DNA from: Malus domestica
Lineage: Eukaryota; Streptophyta; Magnoliopsida; Rosales; Rosaceae
NCBI RefSeq assembly: GCF_042453785.1
Contig: NC_091667.1
Location: 36,820,001-36,884,000 of the forward strand
Length of the DNA stretch: 64,000 nt
Direction: 5' to 3'
Positions 36,200-47,419 of the stretch are shown piece by piece. The notes under the pieces are model-generated. The model was given only the letters and a program-made list of their open reading frames with translations. It did not search any database and had not been told where the DNA came from. Within the stretch, counting starts at the first letter, position 1. Each line of letters begins with the position of its first letter. The position numbers were made by a program, and so were the translations under genes.

Positions 36200-37959
36200 G
36201 GCCATGAACCGTGGCCGAAAATTCTGATTCCGCGGGCGTTACGTCTCAACCACTTCGGCCTTGCCTTTCCCTTTGTCCTTGGGTAGGTACGCGTCGACCA
36301 TATTTACTGTTGCCGTGGGGAACGGATCAGTATCAACACTCATCCTCTTCTCGGGAAACTTCAGTTTGCCATTATCAATCCAGCTTTGGACGTTATCGCG
36401 AAATACAACGCAATTGTTTGTCGTATGTTTGCTCGAATTGTGGTATTTGCAATACACCTTTCCTTTAAGCTCTTCGGCCTTAGGAATGTTATGACCAGGC
36501 CGAAGCTTGATAACAGTTGGTCAAAAATTGCGTCAGCCTTGGTAATATCAAAAGTATAAACCTTTGACGATTTCAATGTTCCTTCAGTGGCCGAGCGACT
36601 TTTGGCTTCTCTAGAATCAACATGAGTCAATGCCTTGCAAACGTATGGCTTATCTATCACTATCTCAGCCGCATCCACACTAACGCATTCATCCTCGGTT
36701 GACGCATAATTGACAGTAGGGTTCTTGTAAATCGTTCCCCGAGTTGGAGTTTTCGAAGTCTTTTCCTCGCGGAGCAAATAATCATACTGCTCGACATGTT
36801 GGGCTAATTCGTACATATCCCGAAAGTTTGCCCCCAAGAATTTCTTTTTGTATTCAACGTCGAGGCCGTTCAAAGCAAGCCTGACAAATTCAACCTCGGG
36901 TAAAGGCACTCGGCACCAATTCCTAGCTGATTTGAACCTGGTAAGATAATCCATTGGTGACTCGTCACATGCTTGAGCCATCCGTGCTAATGAAGAGACT
37001 GACATCTCCATCCCCGGCCGATAAAACTGCTCGTGGAATTTCTCGACCAACTCCTCCCAGTTTTGGACGGAATTAGGAGGAAGATTGATGTACCAGGCAA
37101 ATGCCGAGCCGATCAATGAAAAGTTGAACAGCCGTAACTTATGGAAATCACTATTTACATCTCCGCATTGCGCGGTGAAACGAGCCACGTGTTCCAACGA
37201 AGACAGGGACGATTCACCGGCAAAAAGACTAAAATCTGGGATCTTGAAACCCTTCGGGTATCCAAACGTTTCCACGTAAGCTGGGTACGGATGAATAAAC
37301 TTGGGAAACTTCGGCCCTTTCTTCATGGCCGAGTCGATCATCCGCTGAACTTCGGTCATATCAACAGGTGTTGCTTCGATCCTCTGGTCGGTTCCGTCTG
37401 ACCTACTATTCGACCCTCCTCCTTTTTCCAAGTTAATTGGTTTGAGCGGAGCAGGAATAGGCTCGGCCGGTACAATCGGTACCGGGTTATTTCCTGGTGG
37501 ACAATGTTGAAGAAGATCGAAAGGCCTGCTGCCACCAACTTTACTAACCAGCATTTAGAGCAGCCTGGTTTGTCGATCATTGGAACTGAGTATCGCGTCA
37601 TGCAGCTTGTCAATGCCTCGACTGAACGTCTGCTCGACTGACCGAGACTGCTCGTCTAGTCGCTTTCGGAGAAACGACCTCGTTGGTGGGTCAGATCCTT
37701 CACCACCATCCTCGTCACACTCCTCTACTATCCCTTCATTGAGAACGCATGTGTTTCTGTTAGGGATTTCTAAACCACGGAGTTGACCGCCGAGATTAAC
37801 TTCTCTCTCTCGGCGAGTCGCGCTCGTGGACTCAGGTGTCACAGCGCTAAGGGGATTCTGCGCCTGCGGCACACTTTGTCCCAGGCTTTGATTCGGCAAA
37901 TCGGCTGTCGACTTTCCCATAGTTGTTTTCTTTTTTACCGATCGTGTTTCAATTGGCAT
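36200..37959 (-). pseudogene. Tat element gag
   Basis: Two co-linear frames (37959-37555 and 37554-36361) are separated only by a TAA at 37555-37557. They encode a Ser/Arg-rich N-terminus and the Ty3/gypsy gag core (KLRLFNFSLIGSAFAWYINL, WEELVEKFHEQFY, MDYLTRFKSARNWC). A frameshift near 36500 leads to a Cys/His region (CKYHNSSKHTTNNC) and, further on, a CRKCKAK motif near 36090. The capsid core is well preserved. Confidence 0.9.
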
Positions 37960-37981
37960 GAACTTCGTAGTTTAGCACTGG

Positions 37982-37999
37982 GTCCCACTGGGCGTGCCA
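37982..37999 (-). other. Primer-binding site of the Tat element
   Basis: The minus strand reads TTTTGGCACGCCCAGTGGGAC immediately after the 5' LTR. TGG at this spot is the normal start of a tRNA-complementary primer site. I could not assign the tRNA with certainty. Confidence 0.6.
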
Positions 38000-38002
38000 A
38001 AA

Positions 38003-38926
38003 TGTTGACCCTAAAAACTACAAAGCCTACGTGGCGCGCAGGCCGAGTAATTAATGAGCTAACTACGTCCTTCGGTGAATGCGGGGCGTGCCAACTCGTC
38101 GGCCGAGGAGTAAATTTGTTGATGTTGCGTTGAGTCGCGCTACTGATTTCTGCGTCTTGCGATTGCGGCCGAGAAAGGAACACGTCTCGGCCTCTTGGGC
38201 TCTCGAACCTGAAGACAAGGTTACTATTCTTACGAAGTTCAATATCAAATTCGGCTTTCAATGTGCCGAATGTAATAACTGTAACACCTCACTTCGCCGA
38301 GAAGGCTGATGAGATGACCTCGACCAATAAGGGTTTCTGAACCCTTCTCGACCGAGACTTGGATAGGTAATCAACCGTTCTCGCCGCAGTGCTGTTGATG
38401 CCAACGGAAGATACTGCAAGACCGATCGATTCTACGGTGACAGAGCTATCTATGCCGACTTAAGATATCACCAGTTGCTTCCACAGTGCTGTTGATGCCA
38501 ACGGAAGATGTGTCAGCGAAAAAGGAAAAAGAAAAATCACAAGTTGTGAGAGTTTGCGCAGGGCAATTTTGTATTGATTTTGCAGGGGCTTGAATGATGT
38601 GCAACCTCTTCTATTTATAGCAATGGCTCCCCCCAAGGTCGAGTTAAAAACCTACTCGGACTAGGTTTTCTTTCCTTGATCAGCATCAACTCGACCAGTC
38701 CTACCTTCACTAGGACTGTGAACCTAGTCCTTTACCTGAGCCGGATTCGCTTCCGGGTCCTGCCGAGACTCCTTATTGCACTAGGATTCGTCCTCTTGCG
38801 TTATGACCTAGCCGACCTAGGTTTGGAGGCCCACGTACTGAACGATCCGTGGTATTCTTGTCGCAAGGCCTCCCGAGCCGAGAATGACCCTACACTCGGC
38901 CCAAACTGTGATTTTGGGCCCAAACA
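38003..38926 (-). repeat. 5' LTR of the Tat element
   Basis: 924 bp, TG...CA ends, same TATA box on the minus strand (plus-strand 38611-38620). Differs from the 3' LTR by a small number of substitutions, mostly C/T or A/G, and two indels. Confidence 0.95.
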
Positions 38927-38931
38927 ATGTG

Positions 38932-39554
38932 ATAATCATTTTTCACATTTATAACTTTTTTCATCGAAGACGAATCAACAAACAATAGGTAAAGTGTTCC
39001 TTTGTGGGTCTTAAACAGACAAGTGACCCTTAAAAGAACCACTGAAGTTCCTTTTCTAAAAGATTTACCAAGTAACCTATCATTAAGTTTCATGACATAT
39101 AGTGTACAAACTTTTATCTACAAATTTAAGCTCCCTAACATTACTCTATCAATAATGTGAAAGAAGAAACGAAAAGGGTGCAAAACTTTGAGACTGCCTA
39201 AAGAATTATTCCATAAAGCACCCAAGGGAAAGCAAGGAAGAAAAAACCGCAGTGTATTCGACATCTTTGTCCATTGATTCTACTTTGATTTATCCAAACC
39301 GAATGTCTTTCTCTTTTCCTTTGTTTTCCATATGAGCCAAACTAAAATAATTAAGGCAACTAGATGAGTTACTAATCTCCTTCCAAGTCAGTCCACTCTT
39401 ATTGTACATCATCATTGTTCCTAAATATGAGAGTGGAGGAGGCAGAACATAACAGAACATATAAATAAATTCTCATTTTTATCAACTTGTCTGAAAAGGG
39501 AATGCATAACAAAACCACAAGTATTCTGCAAACAGGCAACATTAAGCACATCTG
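38932..39554. other. Spacer downstream of uS5m
   Basis: AT-rich sequence between the Tat element and the uS5m stop codon. It presumably includes the uS5m 3' UTR. No other feature was seen. Confidence 0.4.
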
Positions 39555-42500
39555 TCACAGAAGGTACTTCTCAACAACAGTGCGGCCAAACTTATCTTGA
39601 ACATCCTTTCGAGTTTCAATCTGAAAATTCACATATAGAGACACAGATTAAACTCAATGAATTTAAGAAAATCCAACACACCGGTTAAAGTGACTATTGA
39701 CCGCATTAAGGGATTTGAAGAGAGCCTTGACTGTGTTATAAGGATTCCTTGAGCCTAAAACCTGACAAGTGTGGAGGTTAGAGCAACAAACCAAATTGCA
39801 GGAACCACCCCTCTTAAAATGGATTTCTTTCAAAGTCAATACCTTAGACTTAACATTTTTGAAACCAGCTAAGTTTAGAATGGTTTCAACAGTTCTTCCT
39901 GCTTTCATACCCGTCCTAGTGGGTGCAGGCCAGAGATACACCTGATACGAATTACAGGTTAAACGTAGGCTCTATATCAAGGGGAAATAACAAGAAAAAC
40001 AAGAATAACACAAGAATGAAAGAATGCTAATATAAGGACAAAAAATCAGTACACCACAATGAGCCAATCACCTTTGTTTTTTTATCACTTGTTTGTATTG
40101 CATGCGCAATTGTATGCTCCTTGTGTCGTTCAATGTAGTGGAGATTCTGAAAGGACTTCTCATATGCCTGATTGTTGTAATATCATCAGTACATAAACAA
40201 GAAAAGAAAACAAAAGAAAAAGAAGAATAAATTGATAAACTTGTTCAAGTCTATGCTCAATAGTGGAAACAATTGAGACACCCTTAATTATTTCAATCAA
40301 AAGAAAACGAACCATGGTCATATGTTTCACAAAGACAATAACCGGTACAGAGAAAAAATGGATAAACTTGTTCAAGTCTATGCTCAATGGGAAAAACACA
40401 TAAAGCACCCTTAATAACTTACTTCAGAATAAAAGGAAATCTCTTTACAGTAAGTTCATAATCCAGACATGTGAGGCAAAGAACTTAGCTCAATTGGTAC
40501 TGTTCAAAAATTTTCAGTCCATAATTTTACAATCATTCTGGAAGAACGCAACAAAAGTGAAAATCGTCAACAATCTAACAAGGATAGTTATTGCTACACA
40601 TGTCGTCCTAGTAACAGAAAACCTGGTCATACTTCCTCAGTTGTTTTATTAAACAACACATCTTAATTTAAAAGATGGCCATTTTCATGGGGGTGCATTT
40701 TCATAATAGAGATGAAAACCAACAAAAATTGGGTGTGCTTAACCAAAATAGGAATGGAAGACATATATGTTGCATGGATATAGATTCAAGAATCAAGATG
40801 TATAATATGATACAATACAATACAATGACATGACAGCACATCAGAAACTAGAATGTGATCATCGTGCCCTTCACATTGTAAACTACCACTAGATCTATTT
40901 TATTCCAAAAACAGTTTCCATCACTGTTTAAAATCACTTATAAGCATTTTTAGGGTAGTATTCAACAAGGCAATAAGCACGTATTAGGGTGGTATCGGTC
41001 TCGAATATGGTTTTAGAGTATCTGTGACCCTTGGACAACAAGGGTGAGAAACACCACTGCCAGTTGTTGTCAACTGCCCACATTTATATCTTCAATGTGT
41101 ATTATCTGTTATTTATAGTCTTTTCACCAATAAATGCATTTTTATTCTATTATCTGTGACCATTAAGACATAAAGTTGTAAGAGTTTAACTTTACTAAGC
41201 CTATCTTGTATAAAAATAATAATAACAATAATAATGATAATCATAGTAATAATAGTAAGAGGTCGCACTTGGTGAAGAGGTCGCACTTGGTGCGATGGCA
41301 AGTGCCTTCGCCCATGAGCGGTAGGTCTCGGGTTCAAGACTTGGGAGCAGCCTCTCCATAAATGGGGGTAAGGCTAGCCGACATTCACCTCTCCCAGACC
41401 CTGCGTAAAACGGGAACCTTGTGCACTGGGTACGACCTTTTTATAGTAATAATAGTAAGATAGCAATGTCCGACTATACCAAGATATATCCAAAAACAAC
41501 CATTGAACTTATCCACATGAGATCCATCTAAAATAACCAGTTTGATGGATATTACTTTGATCACAACGGTCACGTCTAATATACTCAAACTTTAAAAAAG
41601 TAACACAGCAATTACGCATAGATGTGCAAACTGGATCATGATGAATAAACATATAAAAAATATATGTTTAACACTGTGCAAGACATTGGAACTCTGCAAT
41701 GTTCATAGACCACACATACCTTCTAAAGAGCGACAGGGACTGCTGGGCCTTTTGCTTTAGCATAACCAACAACACCATGATAATTGCCACAAGCTAATAT
41801 GGCAGTGTACTTGACCACTTGCCCCCCCTATAGAGCATAAACAGAAATGTAAAAGCATTGACCTCTGTTAAGAGTCTTGAAGAGAAATCAAAGCAAAAGT
41901 TATGTACACAGAAAATAAACCGCAAGGTGGAGTGCCTTTGTTACTTTACAGGTTCGGTTCACATTGATTAATATAACATCAAACCCCTGCCAACATGTAA
42001 TGAATAAAATGGTCAAAAACATTGGTGTTTGCACACCAAAAACAAGAATATGTTATATGTCTGCATGGGAAGCTGCACTGAAGTTCAAAACAAATAACAT
42101 AAAGCTCCTCAAAGGACAAATTTTAGTAAGAATGATTAGAAAATATGGAAAAACAAAATTGTGAAGACTTGACTCAAACTTCGAAGTATAACAAGGCTAA
42201 CCATATACCAAGTAAATAACTCATACTCTTTCTACAAACATCATACGTAGCAGATGATATGTTATACCAAAAGTGAACAGATTAGCTAACAACAACAAAG
42301 GGGAAAAAAAAAAGGCAAGCACACGAAAGATGCACAGATATTTTTAAATACTACAGCAAGCATAAAAACATGGGAAAGAAAAAGGGAAAGTTGCATCAAA
42401 ACTAACCCAGAACAATTGTTCAACTTATAAATACTTATGACAATTATTTTGTCAGTTGTCGCTGAATTCTGAACTATAAACATTAAAAAGTCAACTTGAT

Positions 42501-43758
42501 GACACATGCACTTACTTTCCTGTAGAGAGGTCTCCTCTTCTTCTCTATCAAATCATTTCTTTCCTCTGCTAGGTCTCTGATCTCTTCCTCTAGAACCTTA
42601 CCCTTCTTCCCGAATGTATGATCTAACTCTGCTAGCTTCTCTTCGAGTTTTTTGTCAATGGCATTAAGCTTCTCTAACAGTATGTCATTGAATTCTTCCC
42701 CGTCGTCGTCATCAACTCCTTGTATAATTTGCTTTTCTTTTTCAAACCCAGCATGTTCCAATAAATCAACTGAGGGCTCCACTTGTTCATGTTGGATGAC
42801 TCCATAATTGGCAGGATTGTTGGGATCGTAGGCTTCCTTCCACTGCACCAATCTCATAGCCCTGTTTAGTTTCTGCTGGAGGATGAATTTGTCATTTCCC
42901 TCGACTACTTTGAGACGGTTCATCAACTCACCAATGACCCTATATTCGGGGCGAAGGCGGAAATGTTTTTGCTCAAACTTGTCAATTTTATTCATCCATT
43001 TATAAGCATCATCAAGTGTCTCTGTCATGTCATGTCAGAGAATGCAAATGCAACGTAAGTAAACAAATAACATATCATGGACTAGACTAGTACACAAATA
43101 CATACAAAAACCATCATTATGTAATGTTTTAGGGTACCTGGAGTCGAAAATTTTCACCCACAATTTCTATTTTTTCTATTTCAAAAGCAATTGGAATAAT
43201 TAATACCAAAGAAAAAAAAAGCACATAGTCGAAAAAGCAGGGAAATGGGCAAATTACCAGCCTCGATGAAGTTGTTGAGCAACTCCTCGTGGCGCGTGAA
43301 CTTCCTCTGAAACTCATCAAACCTCTTCTTGACGGCATCGGGAGTGAACCTTTCATCGTCTTCGTCGCTATCGGAATCGGTGGGCTCCTCGTACAAGTTC
43401 AAGTCTCCGATGTCCTTGAGCTTCTCCTGCTCGAGCTTCTCAATCAATGGCATAACGCCCATGTAGTCCTCCTTATCTTCTCGGTCAATGTCTTTGGTGT
43501 CCAGGCCCGCCCTCTTCCTCTGCTCTCGTTCTCTCTGCTTTTCTCTCTCCACCTCACCAGAAGGTCTTGCGCCGCTCTGGATGACACTGTTGAATAAGGG
43601 ATCTTGCTGGAAAACGACCATTTGGGTGGCTGAGGGGTGGCGGGAAAGTGTGGTCGAGTGGAGATTTTTTGGGACAATGGAAGTGGGGCTTTGCTGGGTT
43701 TCTTGATGCCTTGTTTCACAATGAGACGTGACCACGAGAAACCTTGTGATTTGCTCAT
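39555..43758 (-). CDS. Mitochondrial-type small ribosomal subunit protein uS5 (apparent nonsense allele)
   Basis: Eight exons: 43258-43735 or 43758 (start unsure), 42516-43021, 41936-41986, 41720-41827, 40072-40167, 39843-39941, 39702-39761, 39555-39620; phases agree throughout. The long N-terminal extension has EDYMGVMPLIEKLEQEKL, an acidic run, KRFDEFQRKFTRHEELLNNF and a Glu/Lys coiled coil. The S5 core follows: GFDVILINVNRTCKVTKGGQ, YTAILACGNYHGVVGYAKAK and C-terminal TVETILNLAGFKN, ending VVEKYLL. uS5 helps form the mRNA entry channel and decoding fidelity region of the small subunit. Exon 4 ends VAL-TAG-AAG (TAG at 41723-41725) where homologues, as I recall, have Gln, which would remove about 107 residues. 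Exon 3 needs a GC donor (41935-41934), or a GT donor 9 bp upstream that drops three residues. The likely orthologue is At1g64880. Confidence 0.9.
41243..41459 (+). mobile_element. tRNA-derived SINE (Au-like) with 17-bp target duplication
   Basis: ATAGTAATAATAGTAAG at 41243-41259 is repeated exactly at 41443-41459. The 183-bp body has a tRNA-like head with an A-box region (GGTGCGATGGCA, 41290-41301) and a B box (GGTTCAAGACT, 41331-41341). It ends in a TTGTGCACTGGGTACGACC segment and a short T tail, as I recall for Au SINEs. The 5' end contains a tandem repeat of GGTCGCACTTGGTG. It sits in uS5m intron 4, opposite to the gene. Confidence 0.92.
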
Positions 43759-44078
43759 TGCTGCTGCTGCTTGTTCATTTGAATTTTATTTTGAATGATG
43801 AAATGGGAGAATTCCCTTCCGAAAATATCTGATTCGATGGAAACCAGACCAGACAACCAAAGGGAGAAAATGAGAGAAATCTGCAATTAGGGTTTTGGCG
43901 TTGCAAATTTACTCTAGTGCCGCGTGTTTAAATACACATTTAAATAGAATTGTTAATAAAAATAAATAAAGTAAATTGTAGCTATAGTTACTTGTATCTA
44001 TAATCTCGTAACTAAAAATTTATTAGATATAATCCTTGAACTTAATAAAATGTGGAGCATTTGTTCTTATGTTCTAAC

Positions 44079-45240
44079 CAAGGTATTAAATATCGATAAT
44101 ATCGAAAATATCGGTAGTTCAAAAACACGGAAATATCGGGATATTATCGATATCGATAAAAATTGAATAAAAACTACGGAAATTGTAAGAAAAAATTGGA
44201 AATTTTTATTGAAACTTTGCATAATGTTTATTTAGTCAATTATCTATTAGTTTATCACAAAAAAATTGGAAGGAAATGCATTGCATGATGGATTTAATTG
44301 ATTTAAGTTGATTATATAGCGAGCTGGCAAACATTGTGAGTGTAGAAAATATGTAGTAATTAATGAAAGAAGTTTAAACACACCAAAATCATTTATATAT
44401 AATGAATTAGTACAACATTTTACACTTTATACATTGCATGATAAGATATATGAGTGACTTAGTACCACATAGAGTTCTTGAGTTTTTTTGGTTCTTCTGA
44501 GCAAAGTCACTTCTAATTCTTTCATACAAAACCATGTGCCCCACACACACACACACACACACCCTCAATGTTTTTTTTTCTCTCGGATAACACAACCATA
44601 TGGTTTCATACAAAACCGTGTGCCCCACACACACACACACACACACACTCAATGTTTTTTTTTTCTCTTGGATAACACAAAACCGTGTAGTTTCATACAA
44701 AACCGTGTGCCACACACACACACACACCCTCAATGTTTTTTTTTCTCTCGGATAACACACACACACACACACACACCCTCAATCTCTCGATCCTTCTCCC
44801 TCATTCCACACACACACACACACACACACCTTCCCTCTCCTTGTTTCTTCTCCGGTTCTCCCCCCCCCATCTCTTCTCTGCAACTCTCCTTCCCAGAGCA
44901 GACACACACACACACACACACACCCCACTTCCCCGTGTTTCCCCTTTCCCCAATCCCTCGAACCTTCTCCCTCATTCCTCTCCTTGTTTCTTCTCCCCCC
45001 ATCTCTGCAACTCTCCTTCCCGGAGCACAGACACACCACACCCACAGATCTTGGCAGCTGCGACGACGGAGCCTCGGCTGCAGTTTTCCGACGATGGAGC
45101 CTTGGCGATTTTGTCGATAATATCGATAATATCGCGATATATTGACGATAATTATGTGTATATGTGTGAAAATATCGCCATGTGAAAAAACCGATATTAT
45201 CGGCGATATTTCGCCGATAATATCGATATTTTAGACTGTG
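44079..45240. mobile_element. Non-autonomous hAT-like element, copy 2
   Basis: GTTCTAAC at 44071-44078 is repeated exactly at 45241-45248 (8-bp duplication). The termini CAAGG and (reverse) CACAG fit the hAT pattern. The ends carry many ATATCG/CGATAT words, and 44160-44400 matches the copy at 22980-23250 closely. The middle (44520-44930) is a set of CA microsatellites within larger repeats. No transposase is present. It lies about 320 bp upstream of the uS5m start. Confidence 0.88.
44523..44780. repeat. Compound microsatellite: repeated (CA)n modules
   Basis: Three or so units of about 85-95 bp each consist of CATACAAAACCGTGTG, a (CA)n run, CTCAATGTTTTTTTT and CTCTCGGATAACACA. They form the core of hAT copy 2 and would be hypervariable. 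Frames across them encode only Thr/His or Val/Cys runs and are not genes. Confidence 0.8.
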
Positions 45241-45539
45241 GTTCTAACACCGTCAAATTTTCCGTTTGAGGTGCTTATGGTAGCTGATGGGACCCACAAG
45301 TACATTAATAGGAATTTAACTCCGCCTATGTCTTACATGGCCGGTCCCAAGCCCGGATAAAGGAGGAGGGGGAGGGCGTCAGGTAGTCGACAGCCGGCAC
45401 TCCATGATCACGTCGAATCCTTATGAAAATGAATCTAAATTGTGGGGACCTCACTTCCTAAATGTTTATCATACCCATGAGGCCATAAATCATTTAGAAA
45501 TTTTTTATTTAAAATTAAACACAAATAGTACCTAACGAA

Positions 45540-45756
45540 AACTAATGCCACGATGAATGACCATGATGTGAGGATTTTTAGGATCCCAACAAAGATGATC
45601 CTGAGAGTATCCTCATCCCAATAATAAGGAATAGTATTTGAAAACCTTAAAACTATAGTACGATGAACAGTCATAATGTGAGCATTTTGGAATTCCAACA
45701 AAGAGAATTCGAAAAAGATCCTCATCCCATTAATAAGGAATAGTATTTGAAAACCC
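45540..45756. repeat. Two imperfect 108-bp direct repeats
   Basis: AATAAGGAATAGTATTTGAAAACC recurs with an offset of 108 bp (GGAATAG at 45629 and 45737), with matching ACGATGAA..TCATAATGTGAG text in each. Non-coding. Confidence 0.7.
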
Positions 45757-45759
45757 TAA

Positions 45760-46706
45760 GGGGGCATTTGTTTGCCCTCACTAAAGTGTACTGGACTGGA
45801 CTGGACTAAGGGTTAGTCCAGTCCCATGTTTGTTCCTGACAGGGACTAGGTTTAATGAGACTAAATCTCACTCGCCTAGACTAAATCAGGGACTAGCTGG
45901 TCTTAGTAAGACCCTTTGAAAACTATGGGACTAGCTAAGATTATCCCCCCTCCTCCTCGTCTTGTTCCTTGACCACTCACCCTCGAAAACCATTGGACTA
46001 GATGTTTTTCACAACCAATTTTCTTATAAAATACCAAATTGGAGATGGGAATGAGGCGATTACGATTCTACATGAATCGAAACCAAAAAGGTGGTCGAAA
46101 GTGGCCGAAAAATGGCCTGGAAGTCTCAGCCAGTTTGGGTTTTATCGAATCCATGACAGATTCGAGCATGCAAAGCTCGAATCTGGGACCAGAGATGGGG
46201 AATAGTTTGTTAGTGGTGCAAACCTAATATAATCCAACGAGGTTTAGTTGGAAAACTCGTCGTGAAACCTGCAACTCATCGAAAAAAATGGAGCCGTGAG
46301 GGTTCCATTCGACTAACGCAAAGCTAGAGTGAGATAAAAGGATGAGAGATGGAGATACAAACTGAAATCAAGAAACAGGGATGAGAGAGAGAGAGGCTGG
46401 AATCGAGAGGTTTAATCTGGGGAGGAAGAGATTGGAACAGAAAAGGGAGAAAAAGAGGGACAAAATGGGACGGTAAGGGAGGAATAGAAGGATAAAAAAA
46501 TAGGATAAAAATAAAATATTAATAATTATGGATTAAATAATATAATATTAGAGTTAATATTAGAGTTCGTTAATTATCCTGTTTGTTAGTCCGACACTGC
46601 ACCAAACGCTTTACTAAGCTAATTCAGCTTAGTCTAGTCTAAGCCAATCTAACTTAGTCCCTGAGGCTAGTCCAGTCCGAGACAGTCCGGTGCAACAAAT
46701 ACACAC
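45760..46706. mobile_element. PIF/Harbinger-like non-autonomous element
   Basis: The left end GGGGGCATTTGTTTGCC and the reverse complement of the right end GTGTGTATTTGTTGC form imperfect inverted repeats. They are flanked by TAA (45757-45759 and 46707-46709). Subterminal GGACTGGACTGGACTA and TAGTCCAGTCC words also face each other. It is about 947 bp with only short frames. The terminal mismatch makes it an old copy. Confidence 0.65.
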
Positions 46707-46709
46707 TAA

Positions 46710-47231
46710 AAACATAGTTCTATGTACAACAGCAAAAATGCTACAATTACCACTAATTGACTCCATCTCTCTCAATTTTGCTTCGCCCACCTCCTCTCAA
46801 ACCCTTTTGAAATAAACCCCATTAATTTGCCTTGTCGCATATGATTTTTAAAACCCAAACAAACCCAAATCGGAGATGAATGAAGCAGCACTACCGTAAT
46901 TTCGAGGTCCTGTCTACCCGAATAATGAAGATTGAAGGTGGTTTACTCTTGGAGTGGGGTAGGGATGGAGATTATGGAATGGGGAGGATGAAAGATCAGG
47001 TTAGGAGGGGGCAAACATAATTTTTGTTTATTTTTGGTAAAATATTTATAACAAAATCTAACTTATATGCCTAATTTTTTATTCCATTCGGCACCCATAT
47101 TAACATAATTATGGGTCACATTGTACTGCCACACAAGCACATTAACGGTAAATATAAAGGAAAGACAAATGCTTCATAGCTTGACAAATTGAAGGACCAT
47201 ATCTAATAAATTTTTAATTGAGAACTCAAAT
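46710..47231. other. Intergenic, nothing recognised
   Basis: AT-rich spacer between two repeat elements. No convincing ORF or repeat end. Confidence 0.4.
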
Positions 47232-47419
47232 GACACGTCCCAACCCCGATATTCCCAGAAATTTCAGGATAGGCACGTGCTGGCTGACACCCGAGGGTGA
47301 CGAAAGCCATTTATTGAGTGCAAATGCTGGGAACAATGAATGACTTTCGTCACCCTCGGGTGTCGGCCAACACGTGCCTATCCTGGAATTTCAGGGAATA
47401 TCGGGGTTGGAGCGTGTCA
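47232..47419. repeat. Foldback (hairpin) element
   Basis: The left arm begins TGACACGTCCCAACCCCGA at 47232, and its near-perfect reverse complement ends GTGTCA at 47419. Stems of about 78 bp enclose a loop of about 30 bp. The stem includes CACCCGAGGGTGACGAAAG. Ends TGACAC...GTGTCA resemble the terminal words of the long repeat at 51425-53763. No clean target duplication was found. Confidence 0.85.

Larger units (their letters stand above)
25475..38926 (-). mobile_element. Complete Ty3/gypsy LTR retrotransposon, Tat-type lineage, with antisense ORF
   Basis: Two near-identical LTRs (25475-26380 and 38003-38926) start TGTTGACC and end CCCAAACA. They are flanked by the perfect 5-bp duplication ATGTG (25470-25474 and 38927-38931). 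Internal genes run on the minus strand in the order gag, protease, RT-RNase H, second RNase H, integrase, and the second RNase H is the Tat-lineage trait. A primer-binding-like site and a polypurine tract sit at the expected places. Stops and frameshifts in gag, pol and integrase make it non-autonomous. The 3' region between integrase and the 3' LTR carries a plus-strand plant-mobile-domain gene. LTR differences are few plus two short indels, so the insertion is fairly young. Confidence 0.95.

Noticed and set aside
41260-41442. A tRNA gene from the A and B boxes
   Set aside because: There is no cloverleaf with a proper acceptor stem; flanking 17-bp duplication and tail show a SINE.
43289-43706. 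Plus-strand ORFs opposite uS5m exon 1
   Set aside because: Shadows of the conserved minus-strand coding exon.
44488-45185. Long frames over 44488-45185 on both strands
   Set aside because: They translate (CA)n microsatellites into Thr/His or Val/Cys runs inside a transposon; no coding signature.
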